59,548 nucleotides of DNA, taken from positions 1 through 59,548 of the IMG/VR virus record IMGVR_UViG_3300009108_000011; one strand, written 5' to 3'. This document shows positions 33,876 to 41,228 of this stretch, in pieces; position 1 is the stretch's first letter; the number at the start of each line of letters is the position of its first letter. Under the pieces are notes generated by a model that saw only the letters and a list, made by a program, of their open reading frames with translations, searched no databases and had not been told where the DNA came from. Source of the DNA: a virus. Both the position numbers and the translations under genes were made by a program.

Positions 33876-34051
33876 CTAGATACTATGTAACGGAATACCA
33901 AGATCAGATTACTGATGAGTATGTAGTATTAAATCCACCTGAAGTAATTCATGCAGAACAAGGGTGCGTTCAATGTGCAATAAGTAAATACACTGAATTA
34001 CATCCTGACCGTTGGACATTTCATGGTGCTGTTACGGAGGAATCGAAATGA
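33872..34051 (+). CDS. 59-residue unknown protein with CxxC
   Basis: It begins TRYYVTEYQDQITDEYVVLN, contains GCVQCAISK and ends EESK at the junction sequence. It starts on the preceding TGA (ATGA). Confidence 0.5.
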   Translation: MTRYYVTEYQDQITDEYVVLNPPEVIHAEQGCVQCAISKYTELHPDRWTFHGAVTEESK

Positions 34052-34209
34052 AAGAAGAATTCACAGAAGAAGATTGTGAATCTTGCTACAATCTAGGGAA
34101 AAGTTATTGTAATCATGGTCATCAGGTTGGTTGTTGCTGTTCTGAATGTACTGCTGATTGGCGACATGATAACAACCTAGATGAAAATGATGAACCTATG
34201 AAGGATTAA
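34048..34209 (+). CDS. 53-residue Cys-rich protein
   Basis: The start MKEEFTEEDCESCYNLGKSY shares its first nine residues and about 36 nt of DNA with the gene at 33422. CESC, YCNHGHQ and CCCSECTAD suggest a zinc site. Confidence 0.55.
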   Translation: MKEEFTEEDCESCYNLGKSYCNHGHQVGCCCSECTADWRHDNNLDENDEPMKD

Positions 34210-34214
34210 TCGAA

Positions 34215-34715
34215 ATGAGCCGTAAGATATCAGAGGAAGCTTGTCAAGCTTTACTCTTGGGTAAACCATATAAGAAAAGTAACACAGTAGTTGAAAGATT
34301 AGATGTATTTACATGGATAATGAAATTGTTTGGTAATCCTATAGCTCATTGTAGACCTCGGGGTACATTAGGAAGAAATGAAGGACATATAAGTAGTACG
34401 CCTGAATATCTTCAGATATGTGATGGTCGACACCAATCAATGACTACTAAAGAACGTCTTAATGTATTACCTAACGTTAGCATACATCAGGATAACTTTC
34501 AATGGTATATCAATGACTGTAAATGGGAAGATGCAGCATACGATAATAAAAAGTCTAATCCGTATGGATGGATTAATGTCATAGTAGATTATAACTATAT
34601 GAGATTCAAGAAGAATATACCACCCGTAGTAATCACACAGATAAAGTATTCAGCAAAAACATATGAGGAACTACGCAATCAGTATAGATATAAATATGGA
34701 GAAGACAATAAATGA
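34215..34715 (+). CDS. 166-residue unknown protein
   Basis: It starts at the fifth junction copy. LGRNEGHISSTPEYLQICDG includes the GRNEGHI peptide shared at DNA level with the 83-residue gene at 23559. Conserved-looking His, Arg and Asn residues around it could be catalytic, but no nuclease family can be claimed. Confidence 0.55.
   Translation: MSRKISEEACQALLLGKPYKKSNTVVERLDVFTWIMKLFGNPIAHCRPRGTLGRNEGHISSTPEYLQICDGRHQSMTTKERLNVLPNVSIHQDNFQWYINDCKWEDAAYDNKKSNPYGWINVIVDYNYMRFKKNIPPVVITQIKYSAKTYEELRNQYRYKYGEDNK
34371..34393 (+). repeat. 23-nt dispersed repeat, copy 2
   Basis: Identical to 23763-23785, within the 166-residue gene, in the same reading frame. Confidence 0.7.
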
Positions 34716-35032
34716 ATATGAAACCTAAACCATTGAAGAATTTCTTTGTGCAATATAGAAAAGTAACGAATAAGGGATTTGGTAGAATGCAAAACTCTAA
34801 ATGGTTTGACGAGGCAGGAGCAGATAAATTCGCTATGAAAGTATTCAGAGAGAATAAAGACAGAGCACTCGTTCATATAATACAGGTTGATGAATTCAAT
34901 CCCAGCAGGCAGATAAAGTATAAGTTTGTTGACCTTATGGGAGAAATTCAACTATGGAATGATTTCTATATGCCTGACCAACTAGTAGACGTAAACGTGC
35001 AGAAAGTACAAAGACTAAATACAAACAGGTAG
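34712..35032 (+). CDS. 106-residue unknown protein
   Basis: The ATG overlaps the preceding stop (ATGA). It is basic with an alternating pattern (KNFFVQYRKVTNKGFGRMQN). A T-run follows after the stop. No motif recognised. Confidence 0.5.
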   Translation: MNMKPKPLKNFFVQYRKVTNKGFGRMQNSKWFDEAGADKFAMKVFRENKDRALVHIIQVDEFNPSRQIKYKFVDLMGEIQLWNDFYMPDQLVDVNVQKVQRLNTNR

Positions 35033-35033
35033 A

Positions 35034-35041
35034 CTTATATC
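35034..35041 (+). promoter_or_regulatory. TATA box before the 37-residue zinc gene
   Basis: CTTATATC is centred 26 bp before the ATG at 35063. Confidence 0.5.
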
Positions 35042-35062
35042 TATCATTACCTTTTTTTTATT

Positions 35063-35176
35063 ATGATTTGCCACATTTGTTTAGCTGAAATTAAAGAATC
35101 TAATACATTAGATAAATTAGATTTATGTAAAACTTGTTTTAAAAAAGTTGGTGATATTATTAATGAAAAATCTTAA
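35063..35176 (+). CDS. 37-residue CxxC zinc micro-protein
   Basis: MICHICLAEIKES and LCKTCFKKV give two CxxC pairs about 19 residues apart. It has a leaderless TATA box and overlaps the next gene by 14 nt. Confidence 0.55.
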   Translation: MICHICLAEIKESNTLDKLDLCKTCFKKVGDIINEKS

Positions 35177-35498
35177 GTGTATGTATTGTATGGGAAAAGT
35201 ACCCGTAACATATAAAGGAAGACAAAAAAAATTCTGTACTGAAAAATGCCGTTATACATATAAGAAAAAAAATGGTCTCCTTACATATCAAAAGAAAAGA
35301 TTAACCAATCATAAAAAATGTTTTATTTGTAACCGTGTTATATCTAGTGTAGGTCTGAGAAAAAAAATTTTTAAATACTGCTCAAAAAAATGTATGATTA
35401 TAGGAACAAGGCAAAGAGACAGAAACCAGAAGAACGTATATGTAAAGATACCTATTAATATGTATTATAAACTGTTCGAGAATAGACCACCCATATAG
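35163..35498 (+). CDS. 111-residue two-finger zinc protein
   Basis: Two modules of the same type follow each other: KCMYCMGKV with FCTEKCRYTY, and KCFICNRVI with YCSKKCMIIG, each Cys-x2-Cys...Cys-x3-Cys as in FCS/MYM-like fingers. The ATG at 35163 (MKNLKCMYC) is favoured over 35148. The finger matches the 42-residue protein at 45522 closely (YKGRQ(K/R).(F/Y)C). Confidence 0.6.
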   Translation: MKNLKCMYCMGKVPVTYKGRQKKFCTEKCRYTYKKKNGLLTYQKKRLTNHKKCFICNRVISSVGLRKKIFKYCSKKCMIIGTRQRDRNQKNVYVKIPINMYYKLFENRPPI

Positions 35499-35507
35499 TT
35501 GTACACC

Positions 35508-35536
35508 AAAAAAATCATAAAAATACTATTTTTTCT
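35508..35536. terminator. Bidirectional oligo-T/A terminator
   Basis: A7 and A5 runs followed by T6 lie between convergent genes ending at 35498 (plus) and 35549 (minus), giving T-runs to both transcripts. Confidence 0.5.
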
Positions 35537-35548
35537 AGAAGACGTTAG

Positions 35549-35773
35549 CTATGCTACAGTCAAATGTGCCCAAGCCATATTATATATCAATGCTTCCTCT
35601 TGTGCCTCGTCTATTGTTTCATCAAAATCATCTATGCATTTATGAATAAATTCATGGGTTATGGTAGATAAGATATCGTCTAGGGTCTCATGGTTATTAA
35701 GATATATTAATATCCTGCCTGTTTCTGAGTAATATACTCCCCTCTCATCACAACCTGTAGTTTTTAAGTCCAA
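35549..35773 (-). CDS. 74-residue HExxH mini-metalloprotease-like protein
   Basis: ITHEFIHKCIDDFDE contains HExxH (His40, Glu41, His44) on a helix after a short strand region (GRILIYLN). An acidic helix follows that may supply a third ligand. The frame opens with TTG at 35773. It is very short for a peptidase, so activity is uncertain. Confidence 0.55.
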   Translation of the reverse strand: MDLKTTGCDERGVYYSETGRILIYLNNHETLDDILSTITHEFIHKCIDDFDETIDEAQEEALIYNMAWAHLTVA

Positions 35774-35790
35774 CCTAATTCTAGTAAAAG

Positions 35791-35796
35791 TTATAA
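35791..35796. promoter_or_regulatory. Palindromic TTATAA shared by divergent genes
   Basis: TTATAA is centred 25 bp from the ATG at 35819 (plus) and 20 bp from the TTG at 35773 (minus), similar to the shared element at 18764. Confidence 0.45.
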
Positions 35797-35818
35797 GATA
35801 AGATAAAGTTTTCGTTTT

Positions 35819-36061
35819 ATGTGGAAGGAATTTTGGTCATGGTATGAGAGGCATACGACTGAGAGCCTATTAATAACAGCCATAATCATATATATACAAA
35901 TTCCCCATATGGTGTGGGCAGGAGATGCAATATTACAAACAGGAGTAGTGTGGGGAGTCAATCCAATTCTTGATTTTTTTCTATATGGTATTGATTTGAT
36001 TGAGATTATACCTATGATAAACCTAGGAATGCTTATTTACTCCAGAATTAGAAGAAAATAG
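35819..36061 (+). CDS. 80-residue two-span membrane protein
   Basis: Hydrophobic segments at about 18-33 (LLITAIIIYIQIPHMVW) and 50-74 (FFLYGIDLIEIIPMINLGML) predict two membrane helices, with a basic end. Leaderless promoter upstream. Role unknown. Confidence 0.55.
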   Translation: MWKEFWSWYERHTTESLLITAIIIYIQIPHMVWAGDAILQTGVVWGVNPILDFFLYGIDLIEIIPMINLGMLIYSRIRRK

Positions 36062-36207
36062 TGGAATTAAAAGCATGGTTAATATTATCGGCAGGAGTTA
36101 TAGTGTTTTATGGTGTGGCGATTTTTAGTGGTAATTTTCCAGAAAATAAGGAAGTTATTGAAGAATGTGGACAGTTGGCTATGGCAATGACTAAAATATG
36201 TCCGTAA
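36061..36207 (+). CDS. 48-residue membrane-anchored protein
   Basis: A GTG start overlaps the preceding TAG by one base. LILSAGVIVFYGVAIFSGNF is a membrane or signal segment, followed by a short outer part with two cysteines. Confidence 0.5.
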   Translation: MELKAWLILSAGVIVFYGVAIFSGNFPENKEVIEECGQLAMAMTKICP

Positions 36208-36216
36208 GTTTATAAG
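36208..36216 (+). promoter_or_regulatory. TATA box for the 79-residue gene
   Basis: GTTTATAAG is centred 26 bp before the ATG at 36238. Confidence 0.6.
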
Positions 36217-36237
36217 AAAGAAGAAAATATATAAAAT

Positions 36238-36477
36238 ATGGCAGATGAAGATACAAATCACCCAGCACCTAGGTGGGATGTAGTTACTAAGGGATATGAT
36301 AAAGTGGATTCTGTTATTGATGATTTTGTAACCAAGGATAAAATGAATATCTTAGAACTATCTATAATATTTATGATGGTTAATAAGCGTTTAAATCAAC
36401 AAGATATAGGTATGTATATGGAATATGTAAAAGAAGAGGCTGATAAAAATGCACAAGACAGTGGACTCTACAAATGA
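36238..36477 (+). CDS. 79-residue unknown protein
   Basis: It is acidic and helical (NILELSIIFMMVNKRLNQQD) with a leaderless promoter. It overlaps the following zinc gene by 29 nt. No family recognised. Confidence 0.55.
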   Translation: MADEDTNHPAPRWDVVTKGYDKVDSVIDDFVTKDKMNILELSIIFMMVNKRLNQQDIGMYMEYVKEEADKNAQDSGLYK

Positions 36478-36625
36478 TATAAAACTACCTTGGTCTGACC
36501 ACAAGGATGTTAATATTAATATACCGTGTAAATTATGCAGAGAACAAGCAATAAGTGCCAGTGGTTGTAAATATTGTTCTTTATGTTATAAGGAATTACT
36601 TTCTACCGAGATTCTTGGTAAGTGA
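36449..36625 (+). CDS. 58-residue zinc-finger protein
   Basis: PCKLCREQA and CKYCSLCYKEL form a likely zinc finger. Its 3' end overlaps the facing nuclease-like gene by 30 nt, marking the convergence of early plus-strand and replication minus-strand units. Confidence 0.5.
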   Translation: MHKTVDSTNDIKLPWSDHKDVNINIPCKLCREQAISASGCKYCSLCYKELLSTEILGK

Positions 36626-37009
36626 TAGTGCAGATTTTACTTCTTTGACAGATTCTAGATTGTTTAAGTCTTTGAATAGAATTGGACACTCTTGTTCTAG
36701 TAAATCTACAACTATACAGTTATTCCATTCTAATGTACGTTTCTGTATTATATCTCTATATGAAAGACCATATCCGTTATGTCTTTTATCCTGAACCCTT
36801 ACTACAATCTTTCTGTCGTCTTTATATATAACTATATCTAGTGTTTCTTTATCCTGTCTTTCTGTGACCGTATCTTTCCATTCATCTGTTAAAAGATCTT
36901 TGAATGGAACTTGTGTTTTAAATTCTGCACCATTAAATTCTTTTTTAAGTATATCTAATGCTACATCTTCACCTCTTCCTATAAACTGACCCTTCTTATT
37001 CTTATACAA
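36596..37009 (-). CDS. PD-(D/E)XK nuclease-like protein A
   Basis: This 137-residue protein has the minimal restriction-fold pattern: a helix with Glu (GRGEDVALDILKKEF), LDIVIYKDDRKIVVRVQDKRH with Asp and a Q-x-K variant of the E-x-K motif. It ends the MCM-RadA operon next to a second similar gene. Recombination or Holliday-junction processing is plausible; sequence divergence keeps this tentative. Confidence 0.55.
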   Translation of the reverse strand: MYKNKKGQFIGRGEDVALDILKKEFNGAEFKTQVPFKDLLTDEWKDTVTERQDKETLDIVIYKDDRKIVVRVQDKRHNGYGLSYRDIIQKRTLEWNNCIVVDLLEQECPILFKDLNNLESVKEVKSALSLTKNLGRK

Positions 37010-37012
37010 TAG

Positions 37013-37357
37013 TTAAGTACTGTCATATCCCCTTAATAAAACTTCCCACACCTTCTCTTTCTTTTTGACGTTTATTGACATGACTAACAGTGATTTATCT
37101 GACATAAAATCTATGATGTCTTTATTACTAGCCCATGCGTTTGTTTTTATCTGTAGATACACTGCCTCACCATCAGGATTAAAACATATACCATCGAATA
37201 GATTCCACAAGTCTAATGCTCTATACCATTCTCCTCTTGTATAAACTAAATCTTGTCTCCTAACATGTGGTTTTAACCATATTTCATCATACCCATTTTC
37301 TAATAACCATTCAACTGCTTTCCTATTAGAGAATCGCATTCTCTGTCTAGGGTTCAT
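37013..37357 (-). CDS. PD-(D/E)XK nuclease-like protein B
   Basis: In 114 residues, LDLWNLFDGICFNPDGEAVY followed by LQIKTN gives the Asp...Q-x-K core of the restriction fold, after a basic N-terminal helix. It overlaps radA by 4 nt. Like protein A it may cut branched or damaged DNA during viral replication. Confidence 0.6.
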   Translation of the reverse strand: MNPRQRMRFSNRKAVEWLLENGYDEIWLKPHVRRQDLVYTRGEWYRALDLWNLFDGICFNPDGEAVYLQIKTNAWASNKDIIDFMSDKSLLVMSINVKKKEKVWEVLLRGYDST

Positions 37358-38376
37358 TCAGGATCTTTTATACCTTCTACACTTAAAACGAATTCTGCAT
37401 CTGCTTGTGGATGTTCAGGAGAGTCAACCATTCTTGCTATTCTTTTCTTACCTGATTTCTTAAAGTATATTCTATATGTTGAGGCATGTCCAACAACGTT
37501 ACCTCCTATAGGTTTAATTGGATCACCAAACATCATTGCAGGATCAGATTGAACCTGATTAGTAAACACAACTGTGTTTCTGAAATAATATGATATGTTT
37601 TTGAGATGTGTCATTAATCTAGCTAACTGCATTTGCCTCTCAGCTAGTGTACCTCTACCTAAATATTCTTCTCTAAACTGTCCTATTGCACCATCTAATA
37701 TTAATAAAGGTGGTGCTTTATCCATAAGTATATTTGATAAGTTATTAATAGTACCCATTAATTGTTCTGTGTTAGGACAATAGAAATAAAATATCCTGTT
37801 AATATATTCCATTGCTTGCTCTTTATCTTCAACATATCCTCTAGCCATAAGTATCTCTACTATTCTTCTAGGTTTGAACGTGTCTTCACAATCAATCCAT
37901 ATAACATTATGCCCATCATGTATTGTTTCCACTGTAAGACTATTACAAAATTGTGTCTTACCTGATCCAAATTCTCCATATACTTCATATGTTGCTTCAG
38001 GTTTTATACCACCACCTAATAAATCATCTACGCCTTTAGCTTTAGTTTCTATTGCTGGTAGATTCTCTTGGTATTCCATTAATTCTGCTGTTGACATATC
38101 AGACTTCCTAATGAAACCTTTATCTTCTAAAATCTTTTGGCAACCAAATACCCAACTATCTGCCTTGTGTTTGTCTACTCCTGCTATCTCAGATACTTCT
38201 TTAGCACCTCTTACACATATATCTATAATTGATGTTAAACCAAACGCTTCTAGTTTCTTTTTAGTAACAGCTCCAACACCCTCTAATTGATCTACACTAT
38301 AATCCAGTGTTTCTTCTTCAATTTCTGTCTCTCTGACATCTTCTAAATCCACATTATCTTCTTTGTTTCTCGCCAT
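37354..38376 (-). CDS. radA: RadA-family recombinase
   Basis: The 340-residue protein is an archaeal-type strand-exchange recombinase. An N-terminal helix-hairpin-helix (QLEGVGAVTKKKLEAFGLTS, 30-50) precedes the RecA core with Walker A GEFGSGKT (134-141), Walker B LLILDGAIGQF and loop-2 region NQVQSDPAMMFGDP. The length matches cellular RadA. It probably promotes recombination-dependent replication and repair of the viral genome. It follows mcm by 11 nt. Confidence 0.9.
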   Translation of the reverse strand: MARNKEDNVDLEDVRETEIEEETLDYSVDQLEGVGAVTKKKLEAFGLTSIIDICVRGAKEVSEIAGVDKHKADSWVFGCQKILEDKGFIRKSDMSTAELMEYQENLPAIETKAKGVDDLLGGGIKPEATYEVYGEFGSGKTQFCNSLTVETIHDGHNVIWIDCEDTFKPRRIVEILMARGYVEDKEQAMEYINRIFYFYCPNTEQLMGTINNLSNILMDKAPPLLILDGAIGQFREEYLGRGTLAERQMQLARLMTHLKNISYYFRNTVVFTNQVQSDPAMMFGDPIKPIGGNVVGHASTYRIYFKKSGKKRIARMVDSPEHPQADAEFVLSVEGIKDPE

Positions 38377-38387
38377 AATAAACCTTC

Positions 38388-40358
38388 CTATATCTTTTGG
38401 AATGACCCATCCTTATTTAGTTTAACGATACAATTCTGCTCCCATAATCCAAATATCTTTTTAGCCTGTTCTTCGGTAAACCCATCCTCTTTGCCTAACA
38501 TCTGAATAAACAATGTATGTCTAACTTTACCATCTTTGTTTTTACATTCATTCCACACCCTATGTGCTGTTTGTTCCTTTGATTCTGACCTTGTAGTAGA
38601 ACCAACAGTGTTACCATTCTTATTCTTACCTGTCTCAAAATCAAATCCAAATGATTCAAACATACTCTTAATGATAGTTTCAACGGCATCTACATCGTTT
38701 TTATTAATTTCATTTCTAAGGTGAAGTTTTGCATGTGCAGTAGATAATCTTACGATAGCCTCTAACTGTCTAGTACCTATAGTAATACTTGAATCCTCTT
38801 TTGCAGATATATCTCTCATCTTTTTATATATATTTAAGATGTGATCTTGTGACTCTGAAGTTAAAACAGGGCTGATTGTTCTTGCATGGTTTAAATACGC
38901 AGATAATAATTCTGGTTCTAATAACACATGTGATTTTTCTATGCCATCAACAAATGTATTAAGGATAAATTTTGCCTTACGTTCATCATCATCAATGTTA
39001 ATAGTATCTCTAATTAAGAATATTAGATCAAACCTTGATAATAATGGTGGTGGAACATCTATGTTTGTCGCCAAAGATTCCTCTATGTCATATGTACCAA
39101 ACTTTGGATTGGCTGCTGCCAGTATTGCTGTCTTTGCTGGTAATGTCATTCTAAACCCTGCTTTTGCTATAGATACTGTTTGTTGCTCCATAGCCTCATG
39201 TAAACCTGATCTATCTATAGTATTCATTTTGTCAAATTCATCAATAAAAGCAAAACCACCACTACATAATGGTAATACACCTGCCTGTGCTACATGTTTT
39301 CCATTATCCAGTTTAACTAAACCTATTGTGAGACCTGCTGCTGATGAACCTTTACCAGACGTATAGATGGATTTTTGAGTTATTTTATTTGCAAATTTCA
39401 ACAACTCTGATTTAGCCATTGATGGATCTCCAACTAACAGAACATTAATATCACCACGCTTTAATCCACCTACACCCCCCACTAATTGAAGTAAGATAGA
39501 CTTCTTTAGTGTCTCATATCCGTAAATTTGTGGTGCAAAACTACTACAAATCTTAGTTAAAAAATCATCCTGATCAACTAAATTATTAATAACTTTTAAC
39601 TCCTCATCTGTTAATAACACATCACATGAATTATCTAAGTTACTCTCTGTTATTATATCTATGAGAATTTTGTTTTCGTTGGTCTTTGTATTAAAGACAG
39701 ATCTATACAAACCTGTAATTCTTTTCTTTTGACCCACAAACACATTACCAACTAACCCACCTGTTACTAAGCCCTCTAATATTACAGGTGAACTTGATAT
39801 AGAATCCTCCATAAACTCCTGTAGTAAGACATGTTGAAGATTATCTGTTTTTGCTGTTTCCTCATCTACCTCTAATAATGCTTTTTTACATGAAAAATTA
39901 TCACAGTGAATAGTAGGTAACTTCTTATTTATGTTACATTTAACAAAAGTCCTCTTATAGCACTTTGGGCAAACAAGGTCACATTCAGTAGTATATGTCA
40001 TTTGGTTCTCTGCTGCAATTACATCACAATCGAAGGTTACTATCAGATTCTCATGATTCTTAGAATTAAGATCATGCATAAATAACTTATTTGACGTAAC
40101 AACCCTAAATTGAAGATTTTTGTATATTTGCTCGACATCAATATCAGACTTTTTTTCAGAGATAATTCTTAAAACCACAGTGCGTAATATATCAATAAAT
40201 TTACCATTAGTATCTGAATATATGTCAAGAATGACATCATTATTAATTTCTAGTGTATATGTTGAATTTGGTCGTAATGCATCAATAATAGTTGTATGCT
40301 CAACTGCTGATAAATAATCATATAATTCGCCTTCCATATAGGATATTGTGTTCATCAT
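38388..40358 (-). CDS. mcm: MCM replicative helicase
   Basis: This 656-residue MCM has all main parts: N-terminal domain with a zinc site (CDLVCPKCYK, then IHCDNFSC), Walker A GDPSMAKS (310-317), GKGSSAAGLT, Walker B FAFIDEFDKM (Asp373/Glu374), sensor 1 AAANPKFGTYD, the arginine finger LLSRFDLIFLI, and a C-terminal winged-helix region. It unwinds the viral origin and probably recruits host polymerase. It overlaps the stop of the 106-residue gene, so the two are coupled. Confidence 0.95.
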   Translation of the reverse strand: MMNTISYMEGELYDYLSAVEHTTIIDALRPNSTYTLEINNDVILDIYSDTNGKFIDILRTVVLRIISEKKSDIDVEQIYKNLQFRVVTSNKLFMHDLNSKNHENLIVTFDCDVIAAENQMTYTTECDLVCPKCYKRTFVKCNINKKLPTIHCDNFSCKKALLEVDEETAKTDNLQHVLLQEFMEDSISSSPVILEGLVTGGLVGNVFVGQKKRITGLYRSVFNTKTNENKILIDIITESNLDNSCDVLLTDEELKVINNLVDQDDFLTKICSSFAPQIYGYETLKKSILLQLVGGVGGLKRGDINVLLVGDPSMAKSELLKFANKITQKSIYTSGKGSSAAGLTIGLVKLDNGKHVAQAGVLPLCSGGFAFIDEFDKMNTIDRSGLHEAMEQQTVSIAKAGFRMTLPAKTAILAAANPKFGTYDIEESLATNIDVPPPLLSRFDLIFLIRDTINIDDDERKAKFILNTFVDGIEKSHVLLEPELLSAYLNHARTISPVLTSESQDHILNIYKKMRDISAKEDSSITIGTRQLEAIVRLSTAHAKLHLRNEINKNDVDAVETIIKSMFESFGFDFETGKNKNGNTVGSTTRSESKEQTAHRVWNECKNKDGKVRHTLFIQMLGKEDGFTEEQAKKIFGLWEQNCIVKLNKDGSFQKI

Positions 40359-40675
40359 AGTAATTGATTCACCCTTCTCCTAATAATTGTATCTATCTGT
40401 CCATGTCTGATTTGTAGTTTTTTCAACTCTTCTGGAGACATTTTTTCAACAGTTTTTTTCCATTTAGAAATATCACAGAAGAAATTAGGTATATTATTTG
40501 AGACATTCTCATTAGTGAACTCAGATATCTTTGCGTTACCCATAAGTTTTATATATTCTTGAGCACATATTGCTAACATTCTACTAAATGATATGTCTGA
40601 TGGTTTCTTCTTCAAGAGTTCTTTAAATACTTTATCTACATCATTAGGACAACTAATAGTTCTTGTGTTTGTCAT
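40355..40675 (-). CDS. 106-residue protein preceding MCM
   Basis: The helical, basic product (SFSRMLAICAQEYIKLMGNA; IRRRVNQLL) opens the replication operon and overlaps mcm by 4 nt. It could load the helicase, bind the origin or repress the operon. No family recognised. Confidence 0.6.
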   Translation of the reverse strand: MTNTRTISCPNDVDKVFKELLKKKPSDISFSRMLAICAQEYIKLMGNAKISEFTNENVSNNIPNFFCDISKWKKTVEKMSPEELKKLQIRHGQIDTIIRRRVNQLL

Positions 40676-40696
40676 AGGATTACTTACTAGTCACAT

Positions 40697-40704
40697 AATA
40701 TAAA
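40697..40704 (-). promoter_or_regulatory. TATA box of the MCM operon
   Basis: TTTATATT on the minus strand is centred 25 bp before the ATG at 40675; the palindromic operator lies just upstream. Confidence 0.65.
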
Positions 40705-40722
40705 GCTAGCTTTGATTATTAG

Positions 40723-40748
40723 TTAATTAAGTAACTTAATTAAGTAAC
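40723..40748. promoter_or_regulatory. 21-bp perfect palindrome within a 13-bp tandem repeat, operator candidate
   Basis: TTAATTAAGT-A-ACTTAATTAA (40723-40743) has 10-bp perfect arms. It also equals two copies of TTAATTAAGTAAC in tandem (40723-40735, 40736-40748). It lies between the MCM-operon TATA box and the facing 48-residue gene's promoter, so a dimeric regulator bound here could control both. Confidence 0.7.
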
Positions 40749-40782
40749 TTCCGTTTCTAGCTTATCTATTATATTATCAAAG

Positions 40783-40790
40783 TATTATAA
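40783..40790 (+). promoter_or_regulatory. TATA box for the 48-residue gene
   Basis: TATTATAA is centred 25 bp before the ATG at 40811. Confidence 0.5.
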
Positions 40791-40810
40791 TCAGTTTAAT
40801 TTAAATAGGG

Positions 40811-40957
40811 ATGAATAGTAATGCCTTTATGTTCATTAATATTTGTTGGAAAAAAAACAATGAAGTTAAAAAAACACTAGTTCATATATCAAAACTACCT
40901 CCTATGGTCAGAGAATTAGAATCACAAGGCGTTCATACATGGTTACAAACCGAATGA
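40811..40957 (+). CDS. 48-residue protein divergent from MCM operon
   Basis: SNAFMFINICWKKNNEVKKT and the following LPPMVREL faintly resemble the effector domain of Lrp/AsnC regulators, in truncated form. It is leaderless and shares the regulatory region with the MCM operon. It converges on the winged-helix gene at 40965. The Lrp-like reading is weak. Confidence 0.5.
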   Translation: MNSNAFMFINICWKKNNEVKKTLVHISKLPPMVRELESQGVHTWLQTE

Positions 40958-40964
40958 CACCCCC

Positions 40965-41228
40965 CTATTTTATTCTTTTAAATATAACAACTCTGGATAT
41001 CTTACCATTTATATTTATATTACCCATCTCCGAAGAGAAATACCCTCCCTTTTCTAACTCCCTAAGATAACCCAAACTTCTTCTTGAGTGTAGTTTTAAA
41101 ACCTTTGTTACTAGGGTTGCTGTTGTTGTTTTATTCTTTGGAATCATCTCTAAAATCTTTTCCTTTGCTGTCATAGTCCTAAATATAACATCGTTATCTT
41201 CGAGTGTTATTGAGTATTTTTTCTTCAT
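40965..41228 (-). CDS. Winged-helix DNA-binding protein
   Basis: In 87 residues, TAKEKILEMIPKNKTTTATL, then LVTKVLKLHSRRSLGYLREL and a wing (YFSSEMGNININGKISRVV), follow the winged helix-turn-helix pattern. It lies at the end of the minus-strand unit beside the 21-bp palindrome and could regulate the MCM operon. Confidence 0.6.
   Translation of the reverse strand: MKKKYSITLEDNDVIFRTMTAKEKILEMIPKNKTTTATLVTKVLKLHSRRSLGYLRELEKGGYFSSEMGNININGKISRVVIFKRIK

Larger units (their letters stand above)
33415..34218 (+). repeat. Five gene junctions sharing AATCGAAATGA
   Basis: AATCGAAATGA occurs at 33415, 33716, 33865, 34041 and 34208, each time supplying the ATG of the next gene, and in four cases the stop (or nearly) of the previous one. 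A further copy lies inside a gene at 33454. Four copies read GAATCGAAATGA or GGAATCGAAATGA. Confidence 0.8.
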
